Below, piece by piece: positions 45,822 through 56,199 of a stretch of 64,000 bases of DNA. Position 1 is the first letter of the stretch, and every line of letters begins with the position of its first letter. This DNA is from Phytophthora sp. 'mugwort'. Its lineage: Eukaryota; Oomycota; Peronosporomycetes; Peronosporales; Peronosporaceae. Position numbers and translations under genes: made by a program. The stretch lies in assembly GCA_033558025.1 (NCBI GenBank), contig JAUCEF010000001.1, forward strand, positions 310,001-374,000, in the 5' to 3' direction. The notes under the pieces were generated by a model. That model saw only the letters and a list, made by a program, of their open reading frames with translations. It ran no database searches and had not been told where the DNA came from.

Positions 45822-46166
45822 TCAGTCTTTTGATCGCCATCTCGAACAGCATTCCAAAAGACAACATTTTTTAACAGTGTCTCCATCGCCCAAAGCTGCT
45901 GCCAGTGCGTAGCTGCGTTCTTTGTTCTCTTCAATGACAGACAGCAACCCCAGCTGAATTCTCAATATCTTCTCGAGATTCATGGTCATCTTCTCCAGCT
46001 TTTTCTTCATGTTAGTGAGTTTGTCAAGTCTTGCGTGTACCAGCTCCCGTGCCAGCTTTTTCTCGTTCTTTCTTGCGGCACTACATGATCTTTGCGGAAA
46101 TTCATCAAGTGTGCAGCATGTGGTACATGGGGTCGTGAGTTGTACACACATCCGTGTGCAATGCAT
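45822..46166 (-). CDS. Coiled-coil ORF at the right end of the MULE
   Basis: A 114-residue minus-strand frame has a lysine-rich heptad-like segment (RLDKLTNMKKKLEKMTMNLE). Upstream an overlapping frame shows Cys/His residues (CIAHGCVYNSRPHVPHAAHL). It may be an antisense accessory gene of the MULE, or chance. No family is recognised. Confidence 0.3.
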   Translation of the reverse strand: MHCTRMCVQLTTPCTTCCTLDEFPQRSCSAARKNEKKLARELVHARLDKLTNMKKKLEKMTMNLEKILRIQLGLLSVIEENKERSYALAAALGDGDTVKKCCLLECCSRWRSKD

Positions 46167-46344
46167 GCATTTGGTGTGTCATACTTATCACTAAATTTAG
46201 AGATGACTGGTGACGAAGACGACGTTTCCACGTAATTTACGTTCCCTCCTAATAAATTACCGGGCATCCAGCTGTTTTTATGGTTGCTTTAGGCGGTAAG
46301 GTTGCTGTATTTCTTGTCGTAGTGTCGTATTATGGTTGCTGCAA

Positions 46345-47005
46345 CGTCATTCATTGAAATGAGGGGATTTATGGAAAGGGGTAGGGGAAGGGGAAGGTTT
46401 GATGGCTGCGTTCCCTGAGGCCAAAAACGTGCCTTTCCCCCTCTGTTTAACTTAAACCTTAGGAGCCGATGTGGCGCATGGGTGAAGGGCTACCCGATTT
46501 ATTCGTAGCTGTCCTGAGGGATGCAACCTTTCGCGAATCCACCCAATGCCATTAAAGTGAGGTCCGTCTTTTGCAAGCGTTTGCTCAGACAAGCCATATA
46601 AGAAAGAGAGGAGCCATGTGGCTTGTGGCGTGGATTTGGCGTAAAACTGACATTTTGTGACGAAACGCCCCCTCCTTTTTGTCAGATGATGAACCCTGGC
46701 TTAGCGATTGCACCCCGATTAATGTCTCCCCCCCGACACCGCTCGCAGGAAGGGATAACTGTAGCTGGCGAGCTGCTGTGAGACGTCGAGGGAGGTCCTG
46801 CTGCGAACGCAGCAGTCGGGATCGGACAACTTGGTGGACGTGGAAGTCCCCAACGTCACAAAAACATAAAGATATACCCACATATCTGAGCTGAATTTAC
46901 GTATGGTACGGATAACCACGAATCCTCCGGCACCACCAGCTGATTATTCTCGGCTTTGCCGCGTTTGGCGCAAGTGGTGATACCGTCTTAAGCCTGCAGG
47001 ATTTT
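46345..47005. other. Gap without recognisable genes
   Basis: It holds purine-rich runs (AGGGGAAGGGGAAGG near 46383) and a complementary CCTTTCCCCC near 46430. No gene is identified. Confidence 0.35.
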
Positions 47006-47011
47006 AGCGGC

Positions 47012-47620
47012 ATGCCGCGCCGTTCAGCTAGAGAATTGGTCGCATAACTTGACGCAGAACTGAAGAAGCTAGACGATGAAGAAATGTAGATTTGTTTTCA
47101 CTTGTGTTGAAGCAGTGTGAGGCTTCATCGAAGACAACAATCCCGACTAAACCGTCAGCATTGCTTTGTGTATGTGCGTTCTTGATTTTAAGCGTATTGA
47201 CACTGACAAAGCCATCAGACCCACGCTGATTGACGCTGAATCGGGGCATCCTTTCAAGGCGATTGAAGCGGGGTTCGAACGATTGGACGAGCTGCGTCGG
47301 AAACAATTTGTTTTTCACCTTACGGTGTGGGACCCGAAGAAGAAGAAATGCTCGGGTGCCAAGGAGAGATTTCGCGCAGGAGGCGTCTACGAGTTCAAGA
47401 AGATCCATTCGGTTCGCTTTCTTTGCTGAAATCGCACATGGAAGCTTGCAGCCGATCGATCCAGGCACTGATTTGCGAGGGCAAGAAGTGCATTCCAAGG
47501 CAACAAGCGCAGAAGCCTCAGCGACGAATCCAGCGTGGTCAATCGCAGTGACGGCAGCTCTGCGATGGACGATGGCGACGTGGAGTCAAGCCAACAAGGC
47601 GACGATTCACTTTGAGTTGT
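47012..47620 (+). pseudogene. Duplicated unknown gene, copy 1
   Basis: It starts MPRRSARELVA at 47012, has an early stop, continues LDAELKKLDDEEM and, after another break, LIDAESGHPFKAIEAG, FERLDELRRKQFVFHLTVWD and PKKKKCSGAKERFRAGGVYE (47221-47393). A Cys-containing part (LKSHMEACSRSIQALICEGK) and an acidic end follow in another frame. The 47217-47393 segment is about 93 percent identical to 51023-51199. The family is not recognised; a zinc- or DNA-binding accessory protein of a transposon is possible. Stops make this copy non-functional. Confidence 0.45.
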
Positions 47621-47639
47621 AGCTACGGCCTATGTGGTG

Positions 47640-48740
47640 TTGACATGTGCACGATTGCCTTTTAGCGGTGTCGGCAGCTTACTGATAGCAACGCCACATA
47701 ATATATTTTCGCTTCACTTTAAACGACGATACAAAAATGATTTTGCAAAACTATTTCTTGCTAGGCACGTCGACGACCTGTCCCACGGACCCGAAGGTTA
47801 CCGTCGGCATGAAGCGCAGCAGCCGATCCATATTGCAGAGCTAGCGGTGCCGTACGTCAATAGGAGCTTCAACATGGATGGGCATCAGCAAACTACGGTG
47901 CTGCTCGAGCGGTCGCGAAAGTTGCGACGCCGCCTCCAACAACGGACTCAACGATACTTAGGACGGATGCGTTATGTATAGAGAGGAGAACAGATTGTAT
48001 TTTGCTGGACGACCAAATAAATTCGAGATGGTTCTCCGAGGTGACTGATCTGGCAAGTTGGGGCTATGGCTTGCCAGTCTGGATTTGGGTTTGGAAAAAC
48101 ACCATGAATGGGACTAATGCACCTTCCGAGAAACATACTCAATCCGCGTAAACGACGAGCTGCACGGCACCCTTCTCCACTGATGTTGTCTCCCGCTGCG
48201 CGTGTTACTGCAGTTAGAAAACCAGGCAAAAATCGATTAGCTGACCGAGAGCTGTTTCATCCTCGTACCAGCCAAGCGCAGCATGGAATCAGTGGATCCG
48301 TGAGCTTACCAAGTGCACTCCAGCATTCACGGAGCAAACAAGTTCTTGTCGAAAATCGTGAGCAGATACAAGATATGTTCTACGACCTTTTCAGCTGCTT
48401 CCGTTTAAAGGTGCGAAGGCGTCGGGGGCTGCTGTTTCAGACTGCTGTTTATCGCCAAATGCAAGGGTTACGGCTCGAACCCTTGCCCATCGCGAACAAA
48501 TAAAGCGGTCAAGGTGTAAATCGGCACAGCGCGTCGTCGTAGCACTGAGCGAAGACAGGAAACGCCGCAGACAGTATCATGAAGTTCCTGGGCCTTTCGA
48601 AGCTGCATGACGAATTGATGTGATTCGTGAGGCAAAAGAAGCCTACTTGGAAGAGTGTGAGACTAGGTGTCAGGAAAGTAACGGCAGCTAAGATTAAATA
48701 GGTATCTGAGGCAGCTAGTGTATTACCACCTTCGATCATT
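47640..48740 (+). other. Unassigned ORF-bearing stretch
   Basis: Plus-strand frames of 115 and 131 residues occur (47634-47981 with RSRKLRRRLQQRTQRYLGR; 48108-48503 with ENREQIQDMFYDLFSCFRLK). They could be remnants of one gene, but I recognise neither. Confidence 0.25.
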
Positions 48741-49978
48741 CACATCGTAGTTTGGATTTGTGAGAATCAACAGCATTCATATTTGTGTTGAATAATATAG
48801 CAACACATGAAACCTGAATCGGTTAAGCGATTTCGCATGGAGCAACAGCAATGTATGAAATTACCAGCTGTGTATGAACATCAATGTTTGAGAAAATACC
48901 ACTATGGGTCGAACCAACTAAACGCCTACGCGAGTTTTTTCGGGTGTGGTGTGGAGAGGTGCTGTGTCTTTTGCACATGCAAGGTGCTCAATGTCTTTAC
49001 CGTAGTGTCCATCGTTATTAAGGTCTCCATCCGTGTCCGCATCGGCTGGTTCGGAGAACATCCAGCCTTGGGCAGTGTCAGCAATAGTGTGAAGCCGACC
49101 GACGCCATGACACTTGTAGACGCTTCCATTCACGAACTCGAGTGACCGTTAACGCCAGTCCAGCACGTGCAACAGAAAGCTAAACGGCTTCCTTCGCAAG
49201 GAATTCCATTTGTTGAATACGTCAATGATCTCCTGGTACGATCCTTGGTGATAGATTTCAGCATCGGTGAGAGTCACCGGTGCCAGGTGCCCCCTATCGA
49301 CGCGCTCGGATCGCAGAGCAAACATTCGAACAGCTGCTCTTGGTTAGGAAGTGTCGTTGGTCTTGTATAAAGCTGCGCAATTCTCCGACGTTGTCGAATA
49401 TGGACTCGGACACCAAAGCGGCAGCATCAGCGTCATTTTTGTCTCCTATTAATTCGGAACGCTGAACAGGAGTGCTTTGGTTTGGTTTTGGTGGGCGAAA
49501 TTGATAATGAAGGTTTATGTGAAACGTCAGGTTGATAGACGTACATACTCAAGGTTTTGTTTTTAAACGTTATTGGCGCATCTGACGAAACGTTACTCGG
49601 ATGCATTTGAAGCTCTCAGCCGGATGTTTGGCCCTCCTATGATGACTTCACAATACGCAACAATATGCGCTATTCGGACCTACGACAACTATCAATGGAA
49701 GCGTTTGCCGTTGGAGGCAGTGCGGCTATCGAAACTACCCATGCGGTATGGGGAGGCAGTCTGGTTCGGCAGTGCTGTGTTTAGATGGCAGTTGACACAC
49801 GAACTAACCCATCCTTTCCAGTTATGTAATACACGAACTGTCGTACAGGCGATCGCGGAATACTGTCCCATCAATTCCAATTATACGTTAGCAGGCCACG
49901 CCACGGATTGAATGAAGTACTGGAGAGTCGATGTGTCGTTACCAACTCCAAGTAATGCGTCTAACACTTTATTTCTAG
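48741..49978. other. Gap before the second SET gene
   Basis: It contains short frames only. A plus-strand frame at 49573-49911 (112 residues) might be an upstream exon of the SET gene, but no motif supports this. Confidence 0.25.
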
Positions 49979-50732
49979 CTGGATGTGCCTCTGTGTCAAT
50001 GCAAAGCGATGGGGGAGATCACGTGTCTCTGGCAATGCGAAAATCGATCGGTAAGTAAGGTATCTAAAATTGTAGCGGTTATATTGCTCATGATATGGTA
50101 TGTGTGTGTTTTAAGATGCATGTAAAGTGTGATATCAACCATTGCTCCAGTAAGATTGCGTGCAGCAACCAACGTCTTCAGCATGGTCAATTTCCGCAGC
50201 TATACCTCGAAAGCACCCAAGCGAAGGGCATTGCCCTTATGTCGGGACAAAACATTGCTGACGGCGCTGTTATCGGCCCGTATACAGGAGAAGTTGTCAG
50301 TACAAATGAATATCGAGTCCGGAGTAAAGTACGTAACGCTTTCGTAAGAGATACTATAAAATTTGCTGACACCGTTTGTACTGCAGGCAACTCGCAATAC
50401 AACGCACGTGTATGGTATGAATGTCGAAGGAGATGGCATTGACGCAGCATACACTGGGAATTTGCTGCGTTTCGCGAACCACAGCTGTGAACCGAACTGC
50501 GTCGTGGAAAATGGGAAATTCGAGGAGAAACGTGCTGCGGTGTGTTCACCCAACAACCCATCCGGGAAGGAAGTGAAATCACGTTCGATTACCGCGGAAT
50601 TGGGCATCCAGCCGAGTAAGTCACCGCTCTCAGTTCATGCTCCGTGTTATCTCCTATTGACAAATCGTTATATGACAGAAGAAGAGGTGCTACTGCGATT
50701 CACCAAATTGCGCGGGGTATCTAGCTATCTGA
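49979..50732 (+). pseudogene. SETD2/ASH1-like SET-domain gene with a frameshift
   Basis: Probable exons are 49979-50050, 50116-50328, 50387-50615 and about 50679-50732, with GTAAGT and GTACGT donors. The AWS region reads PLCQCKAMGEITCLWQCENR, then CDINHCSSKIACSNQRLQ. The SET core begins KGIALMSGQNIADGAVIGPY then TGEVVSTNEY, and continues VYGMNVEGDGIDAAYTGNLL and RFANHSCEPNCVVENG. The expected EGSEITFDYRGIGHP is present only after a one-base shift near 50575, and the post-SET cluster CYCDSPNC is in yet another relative phase. It belongs to the H3K36/K4-type class rather than the class at 30139-31703. It is either a pseudogene or a gene with assembly errors. Confidence 0.55.
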
Positions 50733-51022
50733 CGAAGGCCATCCATGGTCCTGGCTGAGAAAGACTCGACGATTTGGGCTCTGCAATGCGATAATTAGGC
50801 ACGTAGCCCCGAGCAAAAATCATGTTACTGTTGGCAAGCAGGCAAGCCGCAAAATAGACAGCATTTCCGTCTCGCCTGAACTGTGTTCATTAGCCGTAGG
50901 GTAAGCTGAGTACATTCGTAACGAATAGCAACTTACACCTCTGTTCTGCACCCTTGTTTTGATAGTATCAAATATTATAGTATCGAAATTCTTGGCTACC
51001 TATCACGACTGTCAAACCCACC

Positions 51023-51325
51023 AGACTCACGTTGATTGACGCTGAATCGGGGCATCCCTTCAAGGCGATTCGAGCGAAGCTCGCGCGATTGGACGAGCTG
51101 CGTCGGAAACAATTTGTTTTTCACCTTACGGTGTGGGACCCGAAGAAGAAGAAATGCTTGGGTGCCAAGGAGAGATTTCGCGCAGGAGACATCTACGAGG
51201 TCCTCAGGGCGACAAACCCGTCGGGGGGGGGGGGGGGGGGGGGGTCCGCACTTCCACCAGCGGTCACCGGCGATAGCGTGACGGTGGCTTCGACCGGGCC
51301 CTCGGGTAAGTTGTCGACCGCGTGA
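51023..51325 (+). pseudogene. Duplicated unknown gene, copy 2 fragment
   Basis: The segment 51023-51199 repeats 47217-47393 without gaps (about 13 mismatches in 177 by hand count). It encodes LIDAESGHPFKAIRAK, LARLDELRRKQFVFHLTVWD and PKKKKCLGAKERFRAGDIYE. It then runs into a G22 tract and unrelated sequence that is the antisense of a Crypton recombinase remnant, so the gene is truncated at that junction. Confidence 0.5.
51223..51244 (+). repeat. Poly-G homopolymer, 22 bases
   Basis: Twenty-two consecutive G at the junction between the duplicated gene fragment and the Crypton remnant. Confidence 0.9.
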
Positions 51326-51850
51326 CCAGCGCCACGGCGACCGCTTGGAGGTTGGCAGGTGACGAAGCCGGCATCTGGGAACAGCGACAACCTCTGCTCT
51401 TCGGACGGCTTCATGCGGATGAAGCGCGCGAAGAACACCTCAGCTGCGTCAACAGGCAGGTCCTGCTTGCGGACGAGCGACAGGTCGGAAGCTCGCACTA
51501 ACAGGTACGACAGCAGACACAACGATGATGCGTTTTGGTAGACACTAGAGAAATATGCATTCTTATACAAATATAACATTATCTTTTTAAGCCACGCTTT
51601 GAGCATGATGGGGATTTGCTAATTACTTTTCCATCTCGCTTCATGCAGAAGCTGTCGAGTATCTTCCCCATGCTAAGCCACGTTGCCTCGACGATGTGCC
51701 GTTGCATGGGGAAGAGGTGAAACAGCCACAGCTTGCTCTGTCTATAGTTTTGCATGGCGGTATTCCGAGCAACTGGTTTACATTCTTACCCTCGTGAAAT
51801 GCAAGATACTTGCCGAACTTATTTAACATAGACACAAAACATTTACCTGT
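51245..51850 (-). pseudogene. Crypton-like tyrosine recombinase remnant
   Basis: On the minus strand, RASDLSLVRKQDLPVDAAEV, FFARFIRMKPSEEQRLSLFP and DAGFVTCQ (about 51510-51365) resemble the catalytic domain of oomycete Crypton recombinases. Upstream, MQRHIVEATWLSMGKI and FCMKRDGK (about 51715-51640) could be the N-terminal part in another frame. The active-site Arg-His-Arg-Tyr set cannot be completed. The assignment rests on remembered family resemblance, so it is moderate. Confidence 0.4.
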
Positions 51851-52979
51851 ACCATTTTGCTCAATGCATTTGCTTAAGACAGTCAGACTCTACATTTTCG
51901 CTTTTGACGAAAGCCTGGAATGCACCTTGGGCTGTGTTCTCGGCATGCTTAGCCAAGCCCATCCCCTGGGAGGTTTGGTCGGGTTGAAAGCAAATATGCA
52001 AGTGAAATGCTCCACACTAGTGGTTTGAATGGAGATACACATATTTCTCGTGGCCTTCCGACCCGATACGTCGGAATGACTGGAGTAGAGGGCCTACCTA
52101 ACCCTAGTTAAAACGATTAGCCAAAATGCTTTGACATACATTATCTGATTGGCTGTTTATCGTGTAATTTAGTGATTGGGCGGATGCCCCCGTACAAGGT
52201 TAAGTATGGTCGGATAAGTGGTCATATTCATCCATAGCAAACCCGCGCGGTGTGCCCCTGAAGCAGGGTGTGCGGTATCTGCGGGGGTTGGCCCAGTGCC
52301 GAGCTTTCCAGCGAGCGAGCACTGTAGCGGGTCGAACCTAAAAAAAAATCCTCGCAGGAGATTCCTTCCAATATTAAACTTTGAGCACACGTAAAGTCTT
52401 GAGATGAGAGTTATTTATCGATTGCCTGCTCTCTTACCCAGTTTTTATTTATTCGCAAGTCGAGCGCTATCTACTCTTAGCAATCTTCTTCAGTTGAGAT
52501 ATATCGTATTTCGGGATCCCTGCAACTCGGTATTCGGCGACGCGCTTGAGGCCGCTGAGAATACGGCGCGCGGCGACCGACGGAAACGCGCCAGGGCCTT
52601 TCGGTAGCGCAACGTTGCATAACTAGGAGGAGACCTGTATTGTCACCCTGGGCGACGCGCGGAGGCCATGAATGCTGACGACACCAACACACGAGAAGAG
52701 CGACTTCAACTTCGTACTTAGTGGAATTGTGACAATCCAGCGCTAAGCGTACCAACAAGCTTAGCGTTATGGGTGCGGACAAGGTGTCATCCATACCGAA
52801 TGCTGCACATTTAGGGCCACGAATCAGCGGTATCGCGCTGCGGTAACGAATATCGCATTTGGGATAAGCATCTGATCTCAACATAGAGCTACCAAATATT
52901 TAGGAGAACGACCGCCGCGAGATTGCTGGTTATTCTTGAGTGCTGTTACAAAGTAGAGTCCCGACAGTTATTGTCCAGT
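51851..52979. other. Gap before the membrane-protein gene
   Basis: I see no recognisable gene. The minus-strand open frame at 52477-52884 has no motif. Confidence 0.35.
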
Positions 52980-53111
52980 ATGTTCTTATGTACATTTCGG
53001 AGCTATTTATCGTATGCCCCGACACATTGTTTTGAACCGCGACGTACTGCCCGCCTGAGCTTAAAACAGACCGACAGGCAAAGTTCTGACCGCGAACACA
53101 GCGAGCCACAG

Positions 53112-53128
53112 TCAGTTTTCTTTCCAAC
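53112..53128 (+). promoter_or_regulatory. Initiator-like element of the membrane-protein gene
   Basis: TCAGTTTTCTTTCCAAC resembles the oomycete initiator plus pyrimidine-rich flank. It lies about 60-75 bases before the ATG at 53187, favouring that start over the in-frame ATG at 52980. Confidence 0.45.
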
Positions 53129-53186
53129 GCGAAAATTGAGACAACAGGGACAAGCGGCACCCAGAGCAACCCGTAGGTCGGTTCCA

Positions 53187-55280
53187 ATGAAGAAGCCACG
53201 CATCCGACCCGGCGGGAAAGGTCCGATTGATAGCTCCGTGGCGTCAACTGTTCAAACTCGCGAGAGCGAACTTGTTCTTGTGCACCCCAAATCGAAGCGA
53301 AAACTTATGCGATGGCAGGTTTTCACCATTCTGCGCCGACTCGCGGCCGTCGCTGCTGCCTGCTATTACGTCGTCATCTCCATGTCAGCTACCTGGTGGG
53401 CTTTGCACGTCTTAAGTGGTGCGAGCAACCCAACCGAGACTTTACGAGTGTTTGAATCGTCGCTCATTGGAGATTACTTGGGCGATGGTCTGATCCGAGA
53501 CAGCCCGCTGGTCCAAGATGTGCTCGGCGGAGACACGACACCGCGTTCGCACGTGCTTTTCTTAGAATCTGAAGTGAAGACCTCAACCGACAACTGCTCA
53601 GACGTGCCGCTTTTTGACTCTAAGATCTACAACTATGAGTTCCTGAGCCAAGGGTACCTCGGAATGGTTGCCGATTCCAAGTACAACACGATCATGCTTG
53701 ACGAAATGGAGCTCGTACAAGTGGTGATTGATTGCACCTTTAGTCAGCTCGCGTCGGGTGATCCCTCTCAAGTGCGAGTTTACAACTTGGTACGTCTGAA
53801 AGATGATCCGGAAGAGCTTTACTTGATCACTGTATCGCTGTCAGTTCAAGAATACGAGGTACGAGACCACCGCAAACATGGTCCAGCATTGGTTGGCATG
53901 CTCACAGCTGTTCAGGATATGAATAATAGTCGCATGCATCATCTGTACATGGTGGCGCCGACGTACCCATTCCAGCAGTCCCCAATATTCGAGATGTACG
54001 AGTACGTAGGGGTAACAGATGAGAGTTACCTGGAATTACGTAGTATCCCTCGTAACCCTTTGCGCGAGCCAGTTAAGAAGTTGATCACAGCACGAAAGCG
54101 CGGATTCTACAATGGTGACAGCCAGTCCAATGTTCGCACAATGTACTCGATACTTGAAGGTGTGGATGCCAGAACGACTTTATCTCGGTGGGAATGGATC
54201 GGAGAAGCCGTAGCGGTTGATGCGTGGGCTTGGGTGCACTGCATCCATTTTTTCTTCGGAATGGAGACAGTTTTCTCGCTCATTGTGCTGTTTCTCGTGA
54301 CGTACCAAAAGTTTCGGACCGGTAAGATCTGGATCGGTGACCCTTTTGCCTACCTTTCGACAGCAAGTCTTGTTATGCGCGGCATCCTCGTTTTAATCTC
54401 CTGGATCATCGATTCGTTTTGGTCAATTAACGAGTACGCCATGTCAAGAGCTGCGATGATCGCAGGATCTCCAGCAGTGCGCGTCCACAAGGAGTTGATG
54501 CAGGCCGATCTTCTTGTGGTCTTTCTCTGCCTCGTGGGTTTTCTGAGCGCGATCTTCCGAGAGCGGATTGACCCAGCCATTGCCATGTTTTTTTTCGATA
54601 TCATCCACAAGTACCGGTTCAACTTGTTGCGCACCGCACCAGGGGTGCTCAACAAAATCGTGACATACTCGGAGGCCCAGTACAACACCGGCATAGCGAA
54701 GGTTACCCCAGTGACCGCCGCAATGTCCCCCTTACGCCTGTGGTCAGCATTCGAGTTCCCCACAAAGGACCCCACTTTTCTCACGGCCTCTTTTTTCCCC
54801 ATGACATTTATAGTGGCGTGTGTTGCGCTTCTCTCCATTCTGCGAAAGATTTACCATTTCTGCTACCCGGAGCAGATCCGTCAACGGTCAAGCCAAAGTA
54901 CGGATCGTTCCGGCATCGAGAAGGCTATAGTGACACAGAGAGGCATCGTCACTAACTTTGAACTCGCAACGGGAGCCGAACTGGAGACGCGGTTTGGTCT
55001 TATTTCGGACTACAACAATTACGTGTTTTTCAAAGGAATGAAGTTCGCATCGGCGGACGGTGTCTACTGCTCCGGGTACGTGATTGTGAGCGGTAAGTTC
55101 TTGGTGGGGTCCCAAGATCTGCTGTCGATTGTGATGATCAAACTGCTTCGTGCTCGGTTCACAAATGTGTACGTGTACGAAGTGGAAGGGAACACAGTGA
55201 AAAATACTGCACGACTCGTGTACCCGAACACGTTCTTGTGGTCCGATTTGTGGCAGTTGAACGTCACGGTGCTGCTTTAA
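53187..55280 (+). CDS. Large multi-pass membrane protein, Phytophthora-type family
   Basis: An intron-free intact frame of 697 residues from the ATG at 53187. The frame is open back to 52923, but the initiator at 53112 argues for the later start. The N-terminus is basic (MKKPRIRPGGKG). One membrane helix lies near residues 45-67 (RRLAAVAAACYYVVISMSAT). A soluble, probably extracytoplasmic domain of about 280 residues follows (70-350). A cluster of helices then includes CIHFFFGMETVFSLIVLFLV, YLSTASLVMRGILVLISWII, ADLLVVFLCLVGFLSAIF and FFPMTFIVACVALLSIL, and the C-terminal tail is soluble. I know of similar large membrane-protein families in Phytophthora but no assigned function. There is no transporter or receptor signature I recognise. 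Confidence 0.8.
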   Translation: MKKPRIRPGGKGPIDSSVASTVQTRESELVLVHPKSKRKLMRWQVFTILRRLAAVAAACYYVVISMSATWWALHVLSGASNPTETLRVFESSLIGDYLGDGLIRDSPLVQDVLGGDTTPRSHVLFLESEVKTSTDNCSDVPLFDSKIYNYEFLSQGYLGMVADSKYNTIMLDEMELVQVVIDCTFSQLASGDPSQVRVYNLVRLKDDPEELYLITVSLSVQEYEVRDHRKHGPALVGMLTAVQDMNNSRMHHLYMVAPTYPFQQSPIFEMYEYVGVTDESYLELRSIPRNPLREPVKKLITARKRGFYNGDSQSNVRTMYSILEGVDARTTLSRWEWIGEAVAVDAWAWVHCIHFFFGMETVFSLIVLFLVTYQKFRTGKIWIGDPFAYLSTASLVMRGILVLISWIIDSFWSINEYAMSRAAMIAGSPAVRVHKELMQADLLVVFLCLVGFLSAIFRERIDPAIAMFFFDIIHKYRFNLLRTAPGVLNKIVTYSEAQYNTGIAKVTPVTAAMSPLRLWSAFEFPTKDPTFLTASFFPMTFIVACVALLSILRKIYHFCYPEQIRQRSSQSTDRSGIEKAIVTQRGIVTNFELATGAELETRFGLISDYNNYVFFKGMKFASADGVYCSGYVIVSGKFLVGSQDLLSIVMIKLLRARFTNVYVYEVEGNTVKNTARLVYPNTFLWSDLWQLNVTVLL

Positions 55281-55540
55281 GCATCTCAGAGCAAAGGTGT
55301 GACGATGACGAGAAAATAAATGTATACCCTCACTTCCGTTCTGTAAGTCTTCTACATGTATACAAATTTGATCGGAGGTTACTGTAGTCAACATGTATTG
55401 AGCAACTGTACCCGCGTACTTAAGTGCTTGTGTAGCTGCGGCAAGTAGCACAATGTATTATAGCAGACATACAGCACGCACCCTTTTAATGCCTCGTGCA
55501 AATACGTGCCATGCGAGGTATCAATAGTTTAGTAGGCGTA
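55281..55540. other. 3' flank of the membrane-protein gene
   Basis: This is untranslated and intergenic sequence. AATAAA occurs at about 55315 and may serve in polyadenylation. Confidence 0.35.
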
Positions 55541-56199
55541 CACATATCGACGGAAGATATGGCCTGTGGACAGAAACGCGATCCCATACAAAATCTCAGT
55601 GCAAGCGCAGACTACAAAGGACGTTGATTATGGCCTATCATCGTGATTGGTTAGTAAATATCGTTGTTTTGACGAATAGGTGCTAATCAAAATTGACCTC
55701 CTTTAATTTTTAAAAAAATATTTATAGCATGTAAAGACTATTTATTACTTAAGTATGACGGTGCTAAATGGGGTCATTCATTATGATATACTGTACACCT
55801 ACACAATACAAGTAACCTTCCAAATATTTAGTATTCTAATGCTTTAAAGTAATGTCGTACTTAAATTTAAAATCGTACCTTTCGGATATTTGAAACCTCT
55901 TTTGTTTCAGTTATTCCGTTTGGTTGCCTTGAGGGGATAATCAGCTTTTTACTTGCATCAAATTTAATGTCAATTGGCAATTAGAAACATGGAGTTAAAA
56001 ACAATTATGAACACCAATTCTTACCATGTGTAGCATTAGCATACTGTACTTAATATATAAGAAATATTAAAACCTCTACATAAAAGTGTGGTCCGACTGT
56101 GATTGGTTAAAATACTTTCCATAGTGAACGACGAGGAAAATTTCACAGCAGTGGTATATGCCATAAGCTTCTTACGGCTATATCTTCCGTCGATATGTG
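55541..56199. mobile_element. TA-flanked MITE of Tc1/mariner type
   Basis: The terminal inverted repeat CACATATCGACGGAAGATAT at 55541-55560 matches the complement of 56180-56199 exactly over 20 bases. TA lies directly outside both ends (55539-55540 and 56200-56201), as after Tc1/mariner insertion. The 659-bp interior is AT-rich and has no transposase frame, so the element is non-autonomous. Confidence 0.85.

Larger units (their letters stand above)
36505..46340 (+). mobile_element. Large MULE with transposase and Ulp1-type protease genes
   Basis: A MULE transposase gene and a Ulp1-like protease gene lie on the same strand. Both ends carry clusters of the repeat TTATGGTTGCTTTA: 36510-36570 in both orientations at the left and 46275-46335 at the right. 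The outermost copies pair as GTTACAGCAACCATAA (left) and GTTGCAGCAACCATAA (right, inverted). The same repeat also appears in introns (38290, 40501-40556, 44791). The ends are approximate and I found no clear 9-bp target duplication. A 4.2-kb piggyBac element sits inside. Confidence 0.55.

Noticed and set aside
48918..49133. Minus-strand ORF with a DADTDGDLNNDG EF-hand-like run
   Set aside because: A single short acidic loop without flanking helices in a short frame; not enough for a calcium-binding gene.
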